The notes under the pieces: generated by a model | The model's database searches: none | Told to the model about the DNA's origin: nothing | What the model saw: the letters and a program-made list of their open reading frames with translations, nothing else | Position numbers and translations under genes: made by a program | In this document: positions 1-7,254 of the stretch, one piece after another | Position numbering within the stretch: position 1 is the stretch's first letter | How the letters are laid out: each line of letters starts with the position of its first letter | From: JAAZFZ01 sp035647435 | GTDB lineage: Bacteria; Bacillota; Clostridia; Oscillospirales; Acutalibacteraceae | NCBI GenBank assembly: GCA_035647435.1 | Contig: DASRNM010000013.1 | Span: forward strand, 1 to 9,634 | Direction: 5' to 3' | Length of the DNA: 9,634 bases

Positions 1-12
1 AGATAATAATGC

Positions 13-18
13 TATACT
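13..18 (+). promoter_or_regulatory. possible -10 element upstream of trxA
   Basis: TATACT differs from the TATAAT consensus at one position and lies 42 bases before the trxA start codon, a reasonable leader length. The matching -35 element would fall left of the window edge, so the promoter cannot be confirmed. In AT-rich DNA such a hexamer can occur by chance. Confidence 0.3.
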
Positions 19-60
19 AAATAGGAATAATTTTGTCGAGATAATGGAAGGAGACTGCAA

Positions 61-372
61 ATGGCTGTCATAAAAATTACAAAAGATAATTTTGAAACCG
101 AAGTAATTAAATCCGATAAACCAGTATTGCTCGATTTTTGGGCAGAATGGTGTGCGCCGTGCAAAATGATATCACCGATAATTGATGAGGTTGCACAGGA
201 GGCAACAGACGCAAAGGTTGGGAAAGTGAATGTTGACGAGGAGCCTGAATTGGCAGAATCGTTTAGAATAATGAGCATACCAGCACTTATTGTTATAAAA
301 AACGGCAAGGTGGTAAATTCCTCAGCAGGAGTTAAAGCAAAAGAGGCAATACTAAAGATGCTTGAGGTTTAG
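61..372 (+). CDS. trxA: thioredoxin
   Basis: Small cytoplasmic thiol-disulfide oxidoreductase that reduces protein disulfides and is recharged by thioredoxin reductase (not in the window). The 103-residue length is typical of a single-domain thioredoxin. The redox motif WCAPC spans residues 30-34 with catalytic C31 and C34; it is CAPC rather than the classical CGPC, a variant common in Clostridia. D25 in LLDFWAEW matches the buried aspartate of the family, and SIP with P74 is the conserved cis-proline loop facing the active site. The ATG is supported by AAGGAG at 48-53, 7 bases upstream. There is no clear terminator after the stop; the TAG overlaps the stop of the opposing small gene, so trxA transcripts probably run antisense into that gene. 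The next plus-strand gene is deoC, 255 bases on. The family call is secure; the exact cellular target is not known. Confidence 0.97.
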   Translation: MAVIKITKDNFETEVIKSDKPVLLDFWAEWCAPCKMISPIIDEVAQEATDAKVGKVNVDEEPELAESFRIMSIPALIVIKNGKVVNSSAGVKAKEAILKMLEV

Positions 373-560
373 GCTTGTTCTTTGCTTTTGAAGTGATTTA
401 TTAATTTATCAATCGTTTCAAGCTGTTCTGCTTTTGAAAGAGAAGAGTTTTCAAGGCATCTTCTGACTGCTTTGACAAATAAATCAGACGCAATGGAACT
501 GTCGATGTTTTGTTCGTCATCTTCAACGAGTTTTATTTGGTAATTTGTATTTTTTTTCAA
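369..560 (-). CDS. unrecognised 63-residue protein
   Basis: I do not recognise this protein. Read from a TTG codon at 560-558 it gives 63 residues: a short polar N-terminus rich in K and N, an acidic stretch (VEDDEQNID), then two likely amphipathic helices (about residues 18-36 and 41-58) with a K-rich end. It has no membrane segment, signal peptide or cysteine pair. The TTG is preferred because minus-strand AGAAGG (573-568) sits 6 bases upstream; an in-frame ATG at 596 would add 12 residues, but the ribosome site would then lie inside the gene. Its stop TAA overlaps the trxA stop by three bases (370-372 shared region) in tail-to-tail orientation. The good ribosome site and the lack of any other gene between trxA and deoC support a real gene, but a chance reading frame is not excluded. 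No convincing promoter is visible. Confidence 0.6.
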   Translation of the reverse strand: MKKNTNYQIKLVEDDEQNIDSSIASDLFVKAVRRCLENSSLSKAEQLETIDKLINHFKSKEQA

Positions 561-615
561 GTTACACCTTCTTCTCATAATTAATCGAAAAGACAATGCT
601 TGTTTCGTTTGAATC

Positions 616-621
616 AGGAGG
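616..621 (+). promoter_or_regulatory. ribosome binding site fixing the TTG start of deoC
   Basis: Perfect AGGAGG, 6 bases before TTG at 628. No ATG or GTG lies at a workable distance in this frame, so this site decides the start codon of deoC. Confidence 0.85.
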
Positions 622-627
622 ATTTTT

Positions 628-1275
628 TTGAACTATTCTGAAATATTAAACAAAATTGACCACACCTTGCTCTCACCACAGGCAAAATGGAGCGAGGTTG
701 CCGAATTATGCGACGATGCGATTAATTTCGGCACAGCAAGTGTATGTATACCACCATCATATGTGAAAAGGGTTAAGGAATATGTCGGCAATAAAATGAA
801 AGTCTGCACAGTTATAGGCTTCCCGACAGGGTATAGCACAACAGATGTCAAGTGCTTCGAGGCTCGTAACGCTGTTTCAAATGGTGCGGATGAAATTGAC
901 ATGGTTATAAATATCGGCGCTTTAAAAGATAAAAAATATAACGAAGTGATTGATGAAATAAAAGCCGTTAAAGAGTCGTGCAACGGCAAATTGTTAAAGG
1001 TGATAATTGAAACATGCCTTTTGACCGACGAAGAAAAGGTGAAAATGTGTGAAATTGTTTCACAATCCGGAGCAGACTATATAAAGACATCAACAGGTTT
1101 TTCAACGGACGGTGCGACCGTTGAGGACATCAAGCTTATGGCTTCAAATTGTGAACCTCACTTAAAAATTAAAGCTGCGGGCGGAATAAAATCAATTAAA
1201 GACGCAGAGGATTTTATAGCCTTTGGTGCTCATAGGCTTGGCACGAGCAGAATAGTAAAATTGTTGAAGAAATAA
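628..1275 (+). CDS. deoC: deoxyribose-phosphate aldolase
   Basis: Class I aldolase (EC 4.1.2.4) that splits 2-deoxy-D-ribose 5-phosphate into glyceraldehyde 3-phosphate and acetaldehyde, the last step of deoxynucleoside salvage, in the cytoplasm. The 215 residues form one TIM-barrel domain of usual length for the short bacterial form. Visible landmarks: IDHTLL at 10-15, VIGFPTGY at 62-69, D91 in EIDMVIN (proton relay aspartate), E128 in IIETCLL, the Schiff-base lysine K153 in YIKTSTGF, the second catalytic lysine K182 in KAAGGI, and the phosphate-binding region ending HRLGTSRIV (202-210). All key residues are present. Translation starts at TTG behind a perfect AGGAGG. The usual partners (deoB, thymidine or purine nucleoside phosphorylase, cdd) are absent. 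The 56-base gap to the membrane protein has no terminator, so deoC may be the first gene of the downstream run, although its function is unrelated to sugar nucleotides. Confidence 0.97.
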   Translation: MNYSEILNKIDHTLLSPQAKWSEVAELCDDAINFGTASVCIPPSYVKRVKEYVGNKMKVCTVIGFPTGYSTTDVKCFEARNAVSNGADEIDMVINIGALKDKKYNEVIDEIKAVKESCNGKLLKVIIETCLLTDEEKVKMCEIVSQSGADYIKTSTGFSTDGATVEDIKLMASNCEPHLKIKAAGGIKSIKDAEDFIAFGAHRLGTSRIVKLLKK

Positions 1276-1331
1276 TTGAAAAGCGTTAATTAAATTTAAA
1301 GTGCGATTATGTTTATTAAGGGGGCGGGTTG

Positions 1332-3980
1332 GTGAACAACTTGTCAAAAACGATGCGTACAAAAGCGGCTTTGTATACTGTTCCCGCTTTGGTTATATGC
1401 GCTGTCTTGGTTATTGTGTATGGTGTCAACAACATATTCCCGTTTGGCTCGGGTAGTGTTGTTTTTGACGACATGGGGCAAACCTCTGTGCCTCTTTTCA
1501 CTGCCTTTTGGGATGTGTTGCACGGGGACGGTAGTGCATTGTTTAACTGGAACACGGGGACAGGTGTCTACATTGGCAACACAATGTCACAGTTTTTAAG
1601 CCCTTTAACGCCGTTGTTTTTTTTAATTTGCCCTAGGGGAATGATAGCGTCAAGCATGTCCTTTTTCGTCATGCTCAAGCTTGTTTTAATGACTTTGTCT
1701 ATGATGTTTTTCTTGGACAAGACCTTTAAGATTTCCTCCTTGTGGAAAATCATTTTCAGCATACTTTATCCTTTTAGTGGCTATGTTTTTCAGCTTTATA
1801 CTAATATTGATTGGCTTGATATTGCTATTTTTTTTCCTTTGCTTATTGTGGCGTTTAAGTATTTAACAGTTAAAGGAAAATTTTTGCCCTATGTGATTAT
1901 TCTTGCCCTTTGCTCGGCAAGGTCTCTTTATTTGAGTTACATGATTTTTCTGTTTCTAATTTTAGTCGGTGGGCTATACATAATAATGCTTGTCCCGAAA
2001 GTTAAGCGTAAAAGTGTAATCCTAAATTTTGGAATAGGCTCCGTTTCGGCATTGCTTATATCGGCGGCATTTTCATTGCCAACATATTTTTACTTAACGT
2101 CTTCATCAAGATATGAAAAAACAAAAGGTTTTGTCGATCTACTCACAACTGAAATGTCAATAAACAAAGCCAAAATCGGAATGATAATCATTATGGCAGC
2201 ATTACCTATTGCGATAATTGGTTTCATGCTTATGAGGTTTCTGGAAGAAAAAAGAAAAATCACTTTTTTTATTCTTGCCCTATGTGTTTTAGGTGTGCAG
2301 GTAGTTTTTGAAAACATTAATCTTATTTGGCACATGGGCAGCTATGTTTTGTTTCCTATGAGGTATGCATTCATGTTTAGCTTCGTTTTACTTGCGGCAT
2401 GTGCCTTTGCAATTGAAAGATTCGGCAAGGAGATTTTCAAAGGTAAAGGGGTTTTGAGCGGAATAATGATGGCGTTTTCTGTTGCTCTTGCCGGTTTTGC
2501 TGCATACTTGGTGTTCAGCGGCAAAGTATTTTCAAATGTTATGAATTCGGGGTATAAATACAGCACATTTTATGACAACGCAAAATACGGATTTTTATTT
2601 TTTTTGATTCTTGCTTTGTGTTACTTTTTGCTTTTAAATTTTGGAAAAAAACGCATAGGAATTGTTTTGATGTGCATCGTGCTGATGCTTGAAACGGGCA
2701 TATATGCAAACAGAGCCTTTACTCCTACAATTGAAAGAAAAAGAGAATACGGCATTGAATTTATTGACGATTGTAACCAAATCAATGAAAAGACTCAAAT
2801 TGAAACAGACAACATGTCAAGAATTAAAAATACCGATTCAAGCATGAACTCAAATTATCCGCTTTTACTTAATCACAGTTCTCCTTCAAACTTTACACAT
2901 ATTATCCCTTCAAGTCTTGCACAGACTATGAAAAAACTAGGTTACTCAACTATCTACACAAGGATCCTCGACACGGGCGGTTCACTTTTGACAGACGCTA
3001 TTTTGAATTATGAATATACTCTTACTCAAAAGGCGACGGACGATGAGGCGTACACCTTTGTTGAAAGTATAGGCGACTATAACATATATGAAAATAAATT
3101 TAAGCTTCCATTTGGGTTTGTTGTAAATGATGGTGTTTTCGACGATGATTTGCTTGGCGGAAATGCGTTTGAAGTCAACAACAAAATCTATAAAATACTT
3201 TCGGGCGATTCAGAGGATATCATTGAAACAAAAGGACGGAATGTAAGTAGAAACACAGACACCGTAGAGTTTAAAATTGAAGTTGAGGGTACAAAAAAGC
3301 TGTATTATTTGAATTCAGCTACTGGCTGGGGTTCTCAAAAAATATATGTAAACGGCGAGGTTGTTGGTGTTCCCACAATGGGTAACATAGAAAATACATC
3401 ATATAAAGCAACTTTTAACAACAATCTTATTGATTTGGGTACATTCAGCGACACAAATGTTTCGGTGAGCGTGAAAACAACAAACAATAAAGCGTTGCTA
3501 CATAATGCCGTGGTCGGAGTTATGGACATTCAAAAGCTTGCTGACCTTTGCAAAGGTTATGATTATGATTCGCAGGCTGTTGCAGAAGGCAGGAATTTGG
3601 ACTTAACCGTGAATTCAAAAGGCAACGATAACCATCTATTTTTGCCTATGGTTTACTATAGCTCTTGGGCCTGCACAGTCAACGGCGAAAAGGTTGAACC
3701 CAAAAACACACTTGGTAGTTTTATGGCGATTGAACTTGATGAAGGCGTAAATGCTGTTTCTATGAAATTCACGCCTAAGGGTTTGAGTGAGGGAATTATT
3801 ATAAGTGCAGTTTCAATAGCCTTGCTTGCGGCATATTTGATTTTTAGAAAATATAAACCGCTTGACCCCGAAAGTTCAAGCCTTCCGTTAAGAGCTCTTG
3901 AGGGGGCATATATAATAATAACCGCAGGTGTTTTTGTGTTACTTTATGTTGTTCCTGTATTTTATTCATTAGTTTTATAA
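1332..3980 (+). CDS. YfhO-family polytopic membrane protein (GT-C-like)
   Basis: Large integral membrane protein of the YfhO family, which has a GT-C-like fold; Bacillus and Listeria members have been linked to glycosylation of cell-wall polymers using lipid-linked sugars. The start is GTG at 1332, 7 bases after AAGGGGG (1318-1324); a TTG one codon earlier is only 4 bases from it. From GTG the protein has 882 residues, close to family length. The N-terminus has one membrane helix (about 11-31), then the family signature NNIFPFG (33-39), an extracytoplasmic loop with the D46-D47 pair likely to hold the GT-C acidic residue, and ALFNWNTG (69-76). About 12 more hydrophobic segments follow to residue 458, then a soluble, presumably outside-facing, beta-rich domain (about 460-815), and two C-terminal membrane helices. 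It lies 25 bases before rfbF, so a role in attaching or handling the dideoxy sugar is plausible, but the substrate is inferred from context only. Confidence 0.85.
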   Translation: MNNLSKTMRTKAALYTVPALVICAVLVIVYGVNNIFPFGSGSVVFDDMGQTSVPLFTAFWDVLHGDGSALFNWNTGTGVYIGNTMSQFLSPLTPLFFLICPRGMIASSMSFFVMLKLVLMTLSMMFFLDKTFKISSLWKIIFSILYPFSGYVFQLYTNIDWLDIAIFFPLLIVAFKYLTVKGKFLPYVIILALCSARSLYLSYMIFLFLILVGGLYIIMLVPKVKRKSVILNFGIGSVSALLISAAFSLPTYFYLTSSSRYEKTKGFVDLLTTEMSINKAKIGMIIIMAALPIAIIGFMLMRFLEEKRKITFFILALCVLGVQVVFENINLIWHMGSYVLFPMRYAFMFSFVLLAACAFAIERFGKEIFKGKGVLSGIMMAFSVALAGFAAYLVFSGKVFSNVMNSGYKYSTFYDNAKYGFLFFLILALCYFLLLNFGKKRIGIVLMCIVLMLETGIYANRAFTPTIERKREYGIEFIDDCNQINEKTQIETDNMSRIKNTDSSMNSNYPLLLNHSSPSNFTHIIPSSLAQTMKKLGYSTIYTRILDTGGSLLTDAILNYEYTLTQKATDDEAYTFVESIGDYNIYENKFKLPFGFVVNDGVFDDDLLGGNAFEVNNKIYKILSGDSEDIIETKGRNVSRNTDTVEFKIEVEGTKKLYYLNSATGWGSQKIYVNGEVVGVPTMGNIENTSYKATFNNNLIDLGTFSDTNVSVSVKTTNNKALLHNAVVGVMDIQKLADLCKGYDYDSQAVAEGRNLDLTVNSKGNDNHLFLPMVYYSSWACTVNGEKVEPKNTLGSFMAIELDEGVNAVSMKFTPKGLSEGIIISAVSIALLAAYLIFRKYKPLDPESSSLPLRALEGAYIIITAGVFVLLYVVPVFYSLVL

Positions 3981-4005
3981 CATCAACGAAAAAGGAGAGA
4001 AAGCC

Positions 4006-4779
4006 GTGAAAGTAGTAATTCTGGCAGGCGGATTTGGGACGAGAATAAGTGAAGAGAGTCACCTCAAACCAAAGCCAATGATTGGGATTGGTGACATGCC
4101 TATTCTATGGCATATTATGAAGCAATATTCTCACTATGGTCATAATGATTTCGTGATTTGTTGCGGATATATGCAATATGTTATCAAGGAGTTTTTTGCT
4201 GATTACTATCTGCACAGGAGTGATATTACCTTTGACTTCACAAATGAGAACAAAATGATTGTTCATTCAAATTTTTCGGAGCCGTGGAAGGTTACTGTTG
4301 TCGACACAGGTTTAAACACGATGACAGGTGGTCGAGTTAAAAGAATTCGCAAGCACCTTGACGGTCAACCTTTTATGCTTACTTACGGTGATGGCGTTTC
4401 CGATGTTGATATAAACAAACTTTTGGAGTATCACAAAAGCAAAGGCAAAATGGCAACGATTACAGCTATAAGAGTTGACCAAAAATTCGGTGTGCTTGAT
4501 GTTGATGACAACAACCTCATAAGAAGCTTCAGAGAAAAAACAAAAGAGGACGGCAGTTTTATAAACGGCGGCTTTATGGTGCTTGAACAGGACATTTTTG
4601 ACATTATAGAAGGCGATGAAACTGTGCTTGAAAAGTATCCTCTCGAGGAGGCTGCAAGAAGGGGAGAACTCAATGCTTATAAGCACCACGGTTTTTGGCA
4701 GTGTATGGACACATTGAGGGACAAGCAACTCCTTGAAAATTTGTGGCAATCAAATGAGGCTCCGTGGAAGATCTGGTAA
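4006..4779 (+). CDS. rfbF: glucose-1-phosphate cytidylyltransferase
   Basis: Catalyses CTP + alpha-D-glucose 1-phosphate to CDP-glucose + diphosphate (EC 2.7.7.33), the entry step to CDP-linked 3,6-dideoxyhexoses, in the cytoplasm. At 257 residues it has the standard length. It is a single nucleotidyltransferase domain with a Rossmann-like core: the nucleotide loop LAGGFGTR at 6-13, KPKPM at 21-25 with the conserved lysines, the metal and sugar region YGDGVSDVD at 127-135, NGGFMVLE at 187-194, and FWQCMDTLRD at 230-239. The phrase PLEEAARRGEL and the W-rich C-terminus are typical of RfbF rather than of glucose-1-phosphate thymidylyl- or uridylyltransferases. Start is GTG with GGAG at 3994-3997, 8 bases upstream. 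It is the second of five closely spaced genes from the membrane protein to pyrB; rfbG follows after 48 bases. Confidence 0.96.
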   Translation: MKVVILAGGFGTRISEESHLKPKPMIGIGDMPILWHIMKQYSHYGHNDFVICCGYMQYVIKEFFADYYLHRSDITFDFTNENKMIVHSNFSEPWKVTVVDTGLNTMTGGRVKRIRKHLDGQPFMLTYGDGVSDVDINKLLEYHKSKGKMATITAIRVDQKFGVLDVDDNNLIRSFREKTKEDGSFINGGFMVLEQDIFDIIEGDETVLEKYPLEEAARRGELNAYKHHGFWQCMDTLRDKQLLENLWQSNEAPWKIW

Positions 4780-4827
4780 ATTCACATCTTCTGCTTGAAA
4801 AGAATGGATATGGAAGGTGCGTTAGGA

Positions 4828-5889
4828 ATGACGGATTTGAGTTTTTACAACGGGAAGAGAGTTTTTGTAACAGGGCACACGGGGTTTAAAGGAACGTGGC
4901 TTTGCAAAATGCTTGTCAACGCAGGGGCAGAGGTTACGGGTTATGCGCTTGAACCTCCGACTGAACCCAATTTATTTAACATATCGGGCTTGAATGGCAA
5001 AATGGAATCGGTTATTGGCGACATAAGAAACAACGGCAGGTTGTTCAAAGCGTTTGAAGTAGCCAAGCCGGAAATTGTTTTTCATTTAGCTGCACAACCA
5101 ATTGTTTTAGAATCATATAACAGCCCTCACTATACTTATGAAACAAATGTTATGGGGACTGTCAACATTCTTGAATGTATAAGACAAACCAATTTCGTTA
5201 AATCATTTGTCAATGTTACGACCGACAAGGTTTACGAAAACAAAGAATGGAGTTGGGGTTATCGTGAAAACGAACCTCTTGATGGATATGACCCGTACTC
5301 CAATTCAAAGTCGTGTTCAGAGCTTATAACTCACTGTTATAAACGCTCACTTTTAAACGAAAAAAATGTTGCAATTTCAACAGCAAGGGCAGGAAATGTA
5401 ATCGGCGGCGGTGATTTTGCGCAAAACAGAATTGTGCCAGACTGTGTTAGGGCGGCAATGGCCTTAAAAACAATAGCTGTCAGAAACCCAAACTCTGTTC
5501 GCCCATATCAGCACGTGCTCGAACCTCTTTTTGCTTATCTTATGATTGCTCAAAGGCAGTATGAGGACATCTCTCTTGCTGATAGTTACAATGTCGGCCC
5601 TGATGAGAGTGGGTGTTTAACAACAGGTGACCTTGCAAAGATTTTTTGCAATTGTTGGGGAGATGGGCAGGAATATGTATTCAAGTCGAAAGTCGGCCCT
5701 CATGAAGCGAACTTTTTAAAGCTTGATTGTTCGAAACTAAAGTGTAACCTCGGTTGGGTGCCCCGTTGGGATGTTAAAAAAGCAATCGAAAAAACCGTTG
5801 AATGGACTAAGATATATATAAATGACGGTGATGTTCCGCGAACAATTGACTGGCAAATAGACGAATACTTAAAAAGCTCCGAGGTGTAA
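4828..5889 (+). CDS. rfbG: CDP-glucose 4,6-dehydratase
   Basis: Converts CDP-D-glucose to CDP-4-dehydro-6-deoxy-D-glucose with bound NAD (EC 4.2.1.45), the second step of the pathway. It is an extended short-chain dehydrogenase. From the ATG at 4828 it has 353 residues, near the usual 355-360. The NAD loop is GHTGFKG at 16-22; LAAQP at 88-91 is the second cofactor contact; TTDKVY at 131-136 is the catalytic TDK region with D133 and K134; Y157 and K161 form the YxxxK pair in DPYSNSKSCSE; and RPYQHVLEP (225-233) is typical of RfbG. The ATG is chosen because AAGGTG at 4814-4819 precedes it by 8 bases and because family members begin a few residues before FYxGKxVFVTG. A TTG at 4795 would add 11 residues without homology value. 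Its last codons carry the ribosome site of rfbH, so the two are translationally coupled. Confidence 0.96.
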   Translation: MTDLSFYNGKRVFVTGHTGFKGTWLCKMLVNAGAEVTGYALEPPTEPNLFNISGLNGKMESVIGDIRNNGRLFKAFEVAKPEIVFHLAAQPIVLESYNSPHYTYETNVMGTVNILECIRQTNFVKSFVNVTTDKVYENKEWSWGYRENEPLDGYDPYSNSKSCSELITHCYKRSLLNEKNVAISTARAGNVIGGGDFAQNRIVPDCVRAAMALKTIAVRNPNSVRPYQHVLEPLFAYLMIAQRQYEDISLADSYNVGPDESGCLTTGDLAKIFCNCWGDGQEYVFKSKVGPHEANFLKLDCSKLKCNLGWVPRWDVKKAIEKTVEWTKIYINDGDVPRTIDWQIDEYLKSSEV

Positions 5890-5893
5890 TTAA

Positions 5894-7237
5894 ATGTCAC
5901 AATCTATAAAAGAAAACGAAGCAAAAAAGAAAATATTAGATGCGGTTGCAGACTATTGCAACGATTTTCATAATCAAAAAGAGGAATTTGTGCCCGGCCA
6001 AAGAATACCGTACGCTTCAAGGGTTTATGACAGTGAGGAAATGGTCAACTTAGTTGACAGTGCTCTTGAATTTTGGCTTACGGCAGGCAGGTATGCGAAC
6101 AGGTTTGAAAAGGAATTTGCAAACTATCTTGGTGTAAAGCATTGTTCATTAGTCAATTCCGGCTCCTCTGCTAATCTTCTTGCTTTTATCTCACTGACAT
6201 CCCCTTTGTTGAAAGAAAGGGCGATTAAAAAGGGCGATGAGGTTATAACCGTTGCGGCAGGTTTTCCGACAACGGTCGCGCCGATAATACAATTCGGTGC
6301 AGTGCCTGTATTTGTTGATGTAACAATTCCGCAATACAATGTTAATGTTGACGAACTCGAAAGGGCAATCACAAACAAAACAAAAGCCGTTATGCTCGCT
6401 CACACTCTAGGCAACCCATTCGATTTAGGTAAGGTTAAAATGCTTTGCGAAAAGCATAATTTGTGGTTGATTGAGGATAATTGTGATGCGTTAGGCTCAA
6501 AATACACTCTTGACGGCAAGGAATATTTGACTGGTACTCTCGGAGATATTGGTACTTCAAGCTTTTATCCGCCCCACCATATGACAATGGGGGAGGGCGG
6601 TGCCGTATACACAAACAATTCACTGCTCAATAAAATTGTACGCTCTTTGCGTGACTGGGGCAGAGATTGCTCATGTGCAGCAGGTCAAGATAACCTTTGT
6701 GGGCATAGGTTTGACGGGCAATACGGTCAACTCCCGTTTGGATATGACCACAAATATGTTTATTCTCATTTTGGATATAATCTCAAGGCAACCGACATGC
6801 AAGCGGCAATAGGCTGTGCGCAGTTGAAAAAGTTCCCTGAGTTTATTAAACGGCGCAGACACAATTTTAACCGTCTTTCGACAGCCTTGAAATGTGTTGA
6901 GGACAAGCTGATTTTACCCGAAGCGTGTGAAAACTCACAGCCTAGTTGGTTTGGTTTTCTCATAACTTGTAGAAATGGAATTGACAGAAATAAAATTGTC
7001 AGGTATATTGAACAGAAAGGTGTTCAGACCAGAATGCTTTTTGCAGGCAACCTGATAAAACATCCCTGCTTTGACGAAATGCGTAAAACAGGTGAGGGAT
7101 ACAGAGTTTTTGGAGAGCTTAAAAACACAGATTCAATAATGAACAATACGTTTTGGATAGGGGTTTATCCCGGCATGACGGATGAGATGATTGATTACAT
7201 GGCAGAAACAATAATTGATGCAACAAACAGAATTTGA
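5894..7237 (+). CDS. rfbH: CDP-4-dehydro-6-deoxyglucose 3-dehydrase (E1), PMP and [2Fe-2S] enzyme
   Basis: Removes the 3-hydroxyl of CDP-4-dehydro-6-deoxyglucose, giving the CDP-3,6-dideoxyhexose intermediate, using pyridoxamine phosphate and a [2Fe-2S] cluster together with a flavin-iron-sulfur reductase (E3: DdhD/AscD). The 447 residues follow the DegT/DnrJ/EryC1 aminotransferase fold. The cofactor-anchoring lysine of true aminotransferases is replaced by histidine in FYPPHHMTMGEGG (H228-H229), the hallmark of this dehydrase. Likely cluster cysteines are C197 (EDNCDALG), C259, C261 and C269, giving C-X61-C-X-C-X7-C; the X and X7 spacings match the Yersinia E1 motif as I recall it, with about four extra residues before the histidine. 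SGSSANL (89-95) is the cofactor phosphate site. The ATG is 7 bases from GAGGTG (5881-5886), which overlaps the end of rfbG. No gene for the reductase partner is present in the window. Confidence 0.95.
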   Translation: MSQSIKENEAKKKILDAVADYCNDFHNQKEEFVPGQRIPYASRVYDSEEMVNLVDSALEFWLTAGRYANRFEKEFANYLGVKHCSLVNSGSSANLLAFISLTSPLLKERAIKKGDEVITVAAGFPTTVAPIIQFGAVPVFVDVTIPQYNVNVDELERAITNKTKAVMLAHTLGNPFDLGKVKMLCEKHNLWLIEDNCDALGSKYTLDGKEYLTGTLGDIGTSSFYPPHHMTMGEGGAVYTNNSLLNKIVRSLRDWGRDCSCAAGQDNLCGHRFDGQYGQLPFGYDHKYVYSHFGYNLKATDMQAAIGCAQLKKFPEFIKRRRHNFNRLSTALKCVEDKLILPEACENSQPSWFGFLITCRNGIDRNKIVRYIEQKGVQTRMLFAGNLIKHPCFDEMRKTGEGYRVFGELKNTDSIMNNTFWIGVYPGMTDEMIDYMAETIIDATNRI

Positions 7238-7240
7238 GTC

Positions 7241-7245
7241 GGAGG
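7241..7245 (+). promoter_or_regulatory. ribosome binding site fixing the pyrB start
   Basis: GGAGG, 9 bases before ATG at 7255 and directly after the rfbH stop. It argues against the in-frame TTG at 7234, which overlaps the rfbH stop and lies upstream of this site. Confidence 0.8.
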
Positions 7246-7254
7246 ATTTGGCCT

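Noticed and set aside
572..627. Possible promoter for deoC around CATAAT at 576-581.
   Set aside because: No -35 hexamer near the consensus lies 16-18 bases upstream; AT-rich sequence gives such hexamers by chance.
633..989. 118-residue open frame on the minus strand inside deoC.
   Set aside because: Antisense shadow of a fully conserved enzyme; no ribosome site or domain features.
1276..1331. Promoter or terminator between deoC and the YfhO-type gene.
   Set aside because: No inverted repeat with a T run, and no pair of -35/-10 hexamers at a workable spacing, could be found.
4312..4749. 145-residue open frame on the minus strand inside rfbF.
   Set aside because: It lies entirely antisense to a gene with clear family motifs, has no suitable ribosome site, and its predicted protein shows no recognisable domain; it is a by-product of codon use.
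4795..4827. Longer N-terminus for rfbG from TTG at 4795.
   Set aside because: It adds 11 residues not expected in the family, lacks a good upstream ribosome site, and would place the AAGGTG site inside the coding region.
7238..7254. Pyrimidine-responsive attenuator (PyrR type) before pyrB.
   Set aside because: Only 17 bases separate rfbH from pyrB, too short for an attenuator, and no hairpin pair is visible there.
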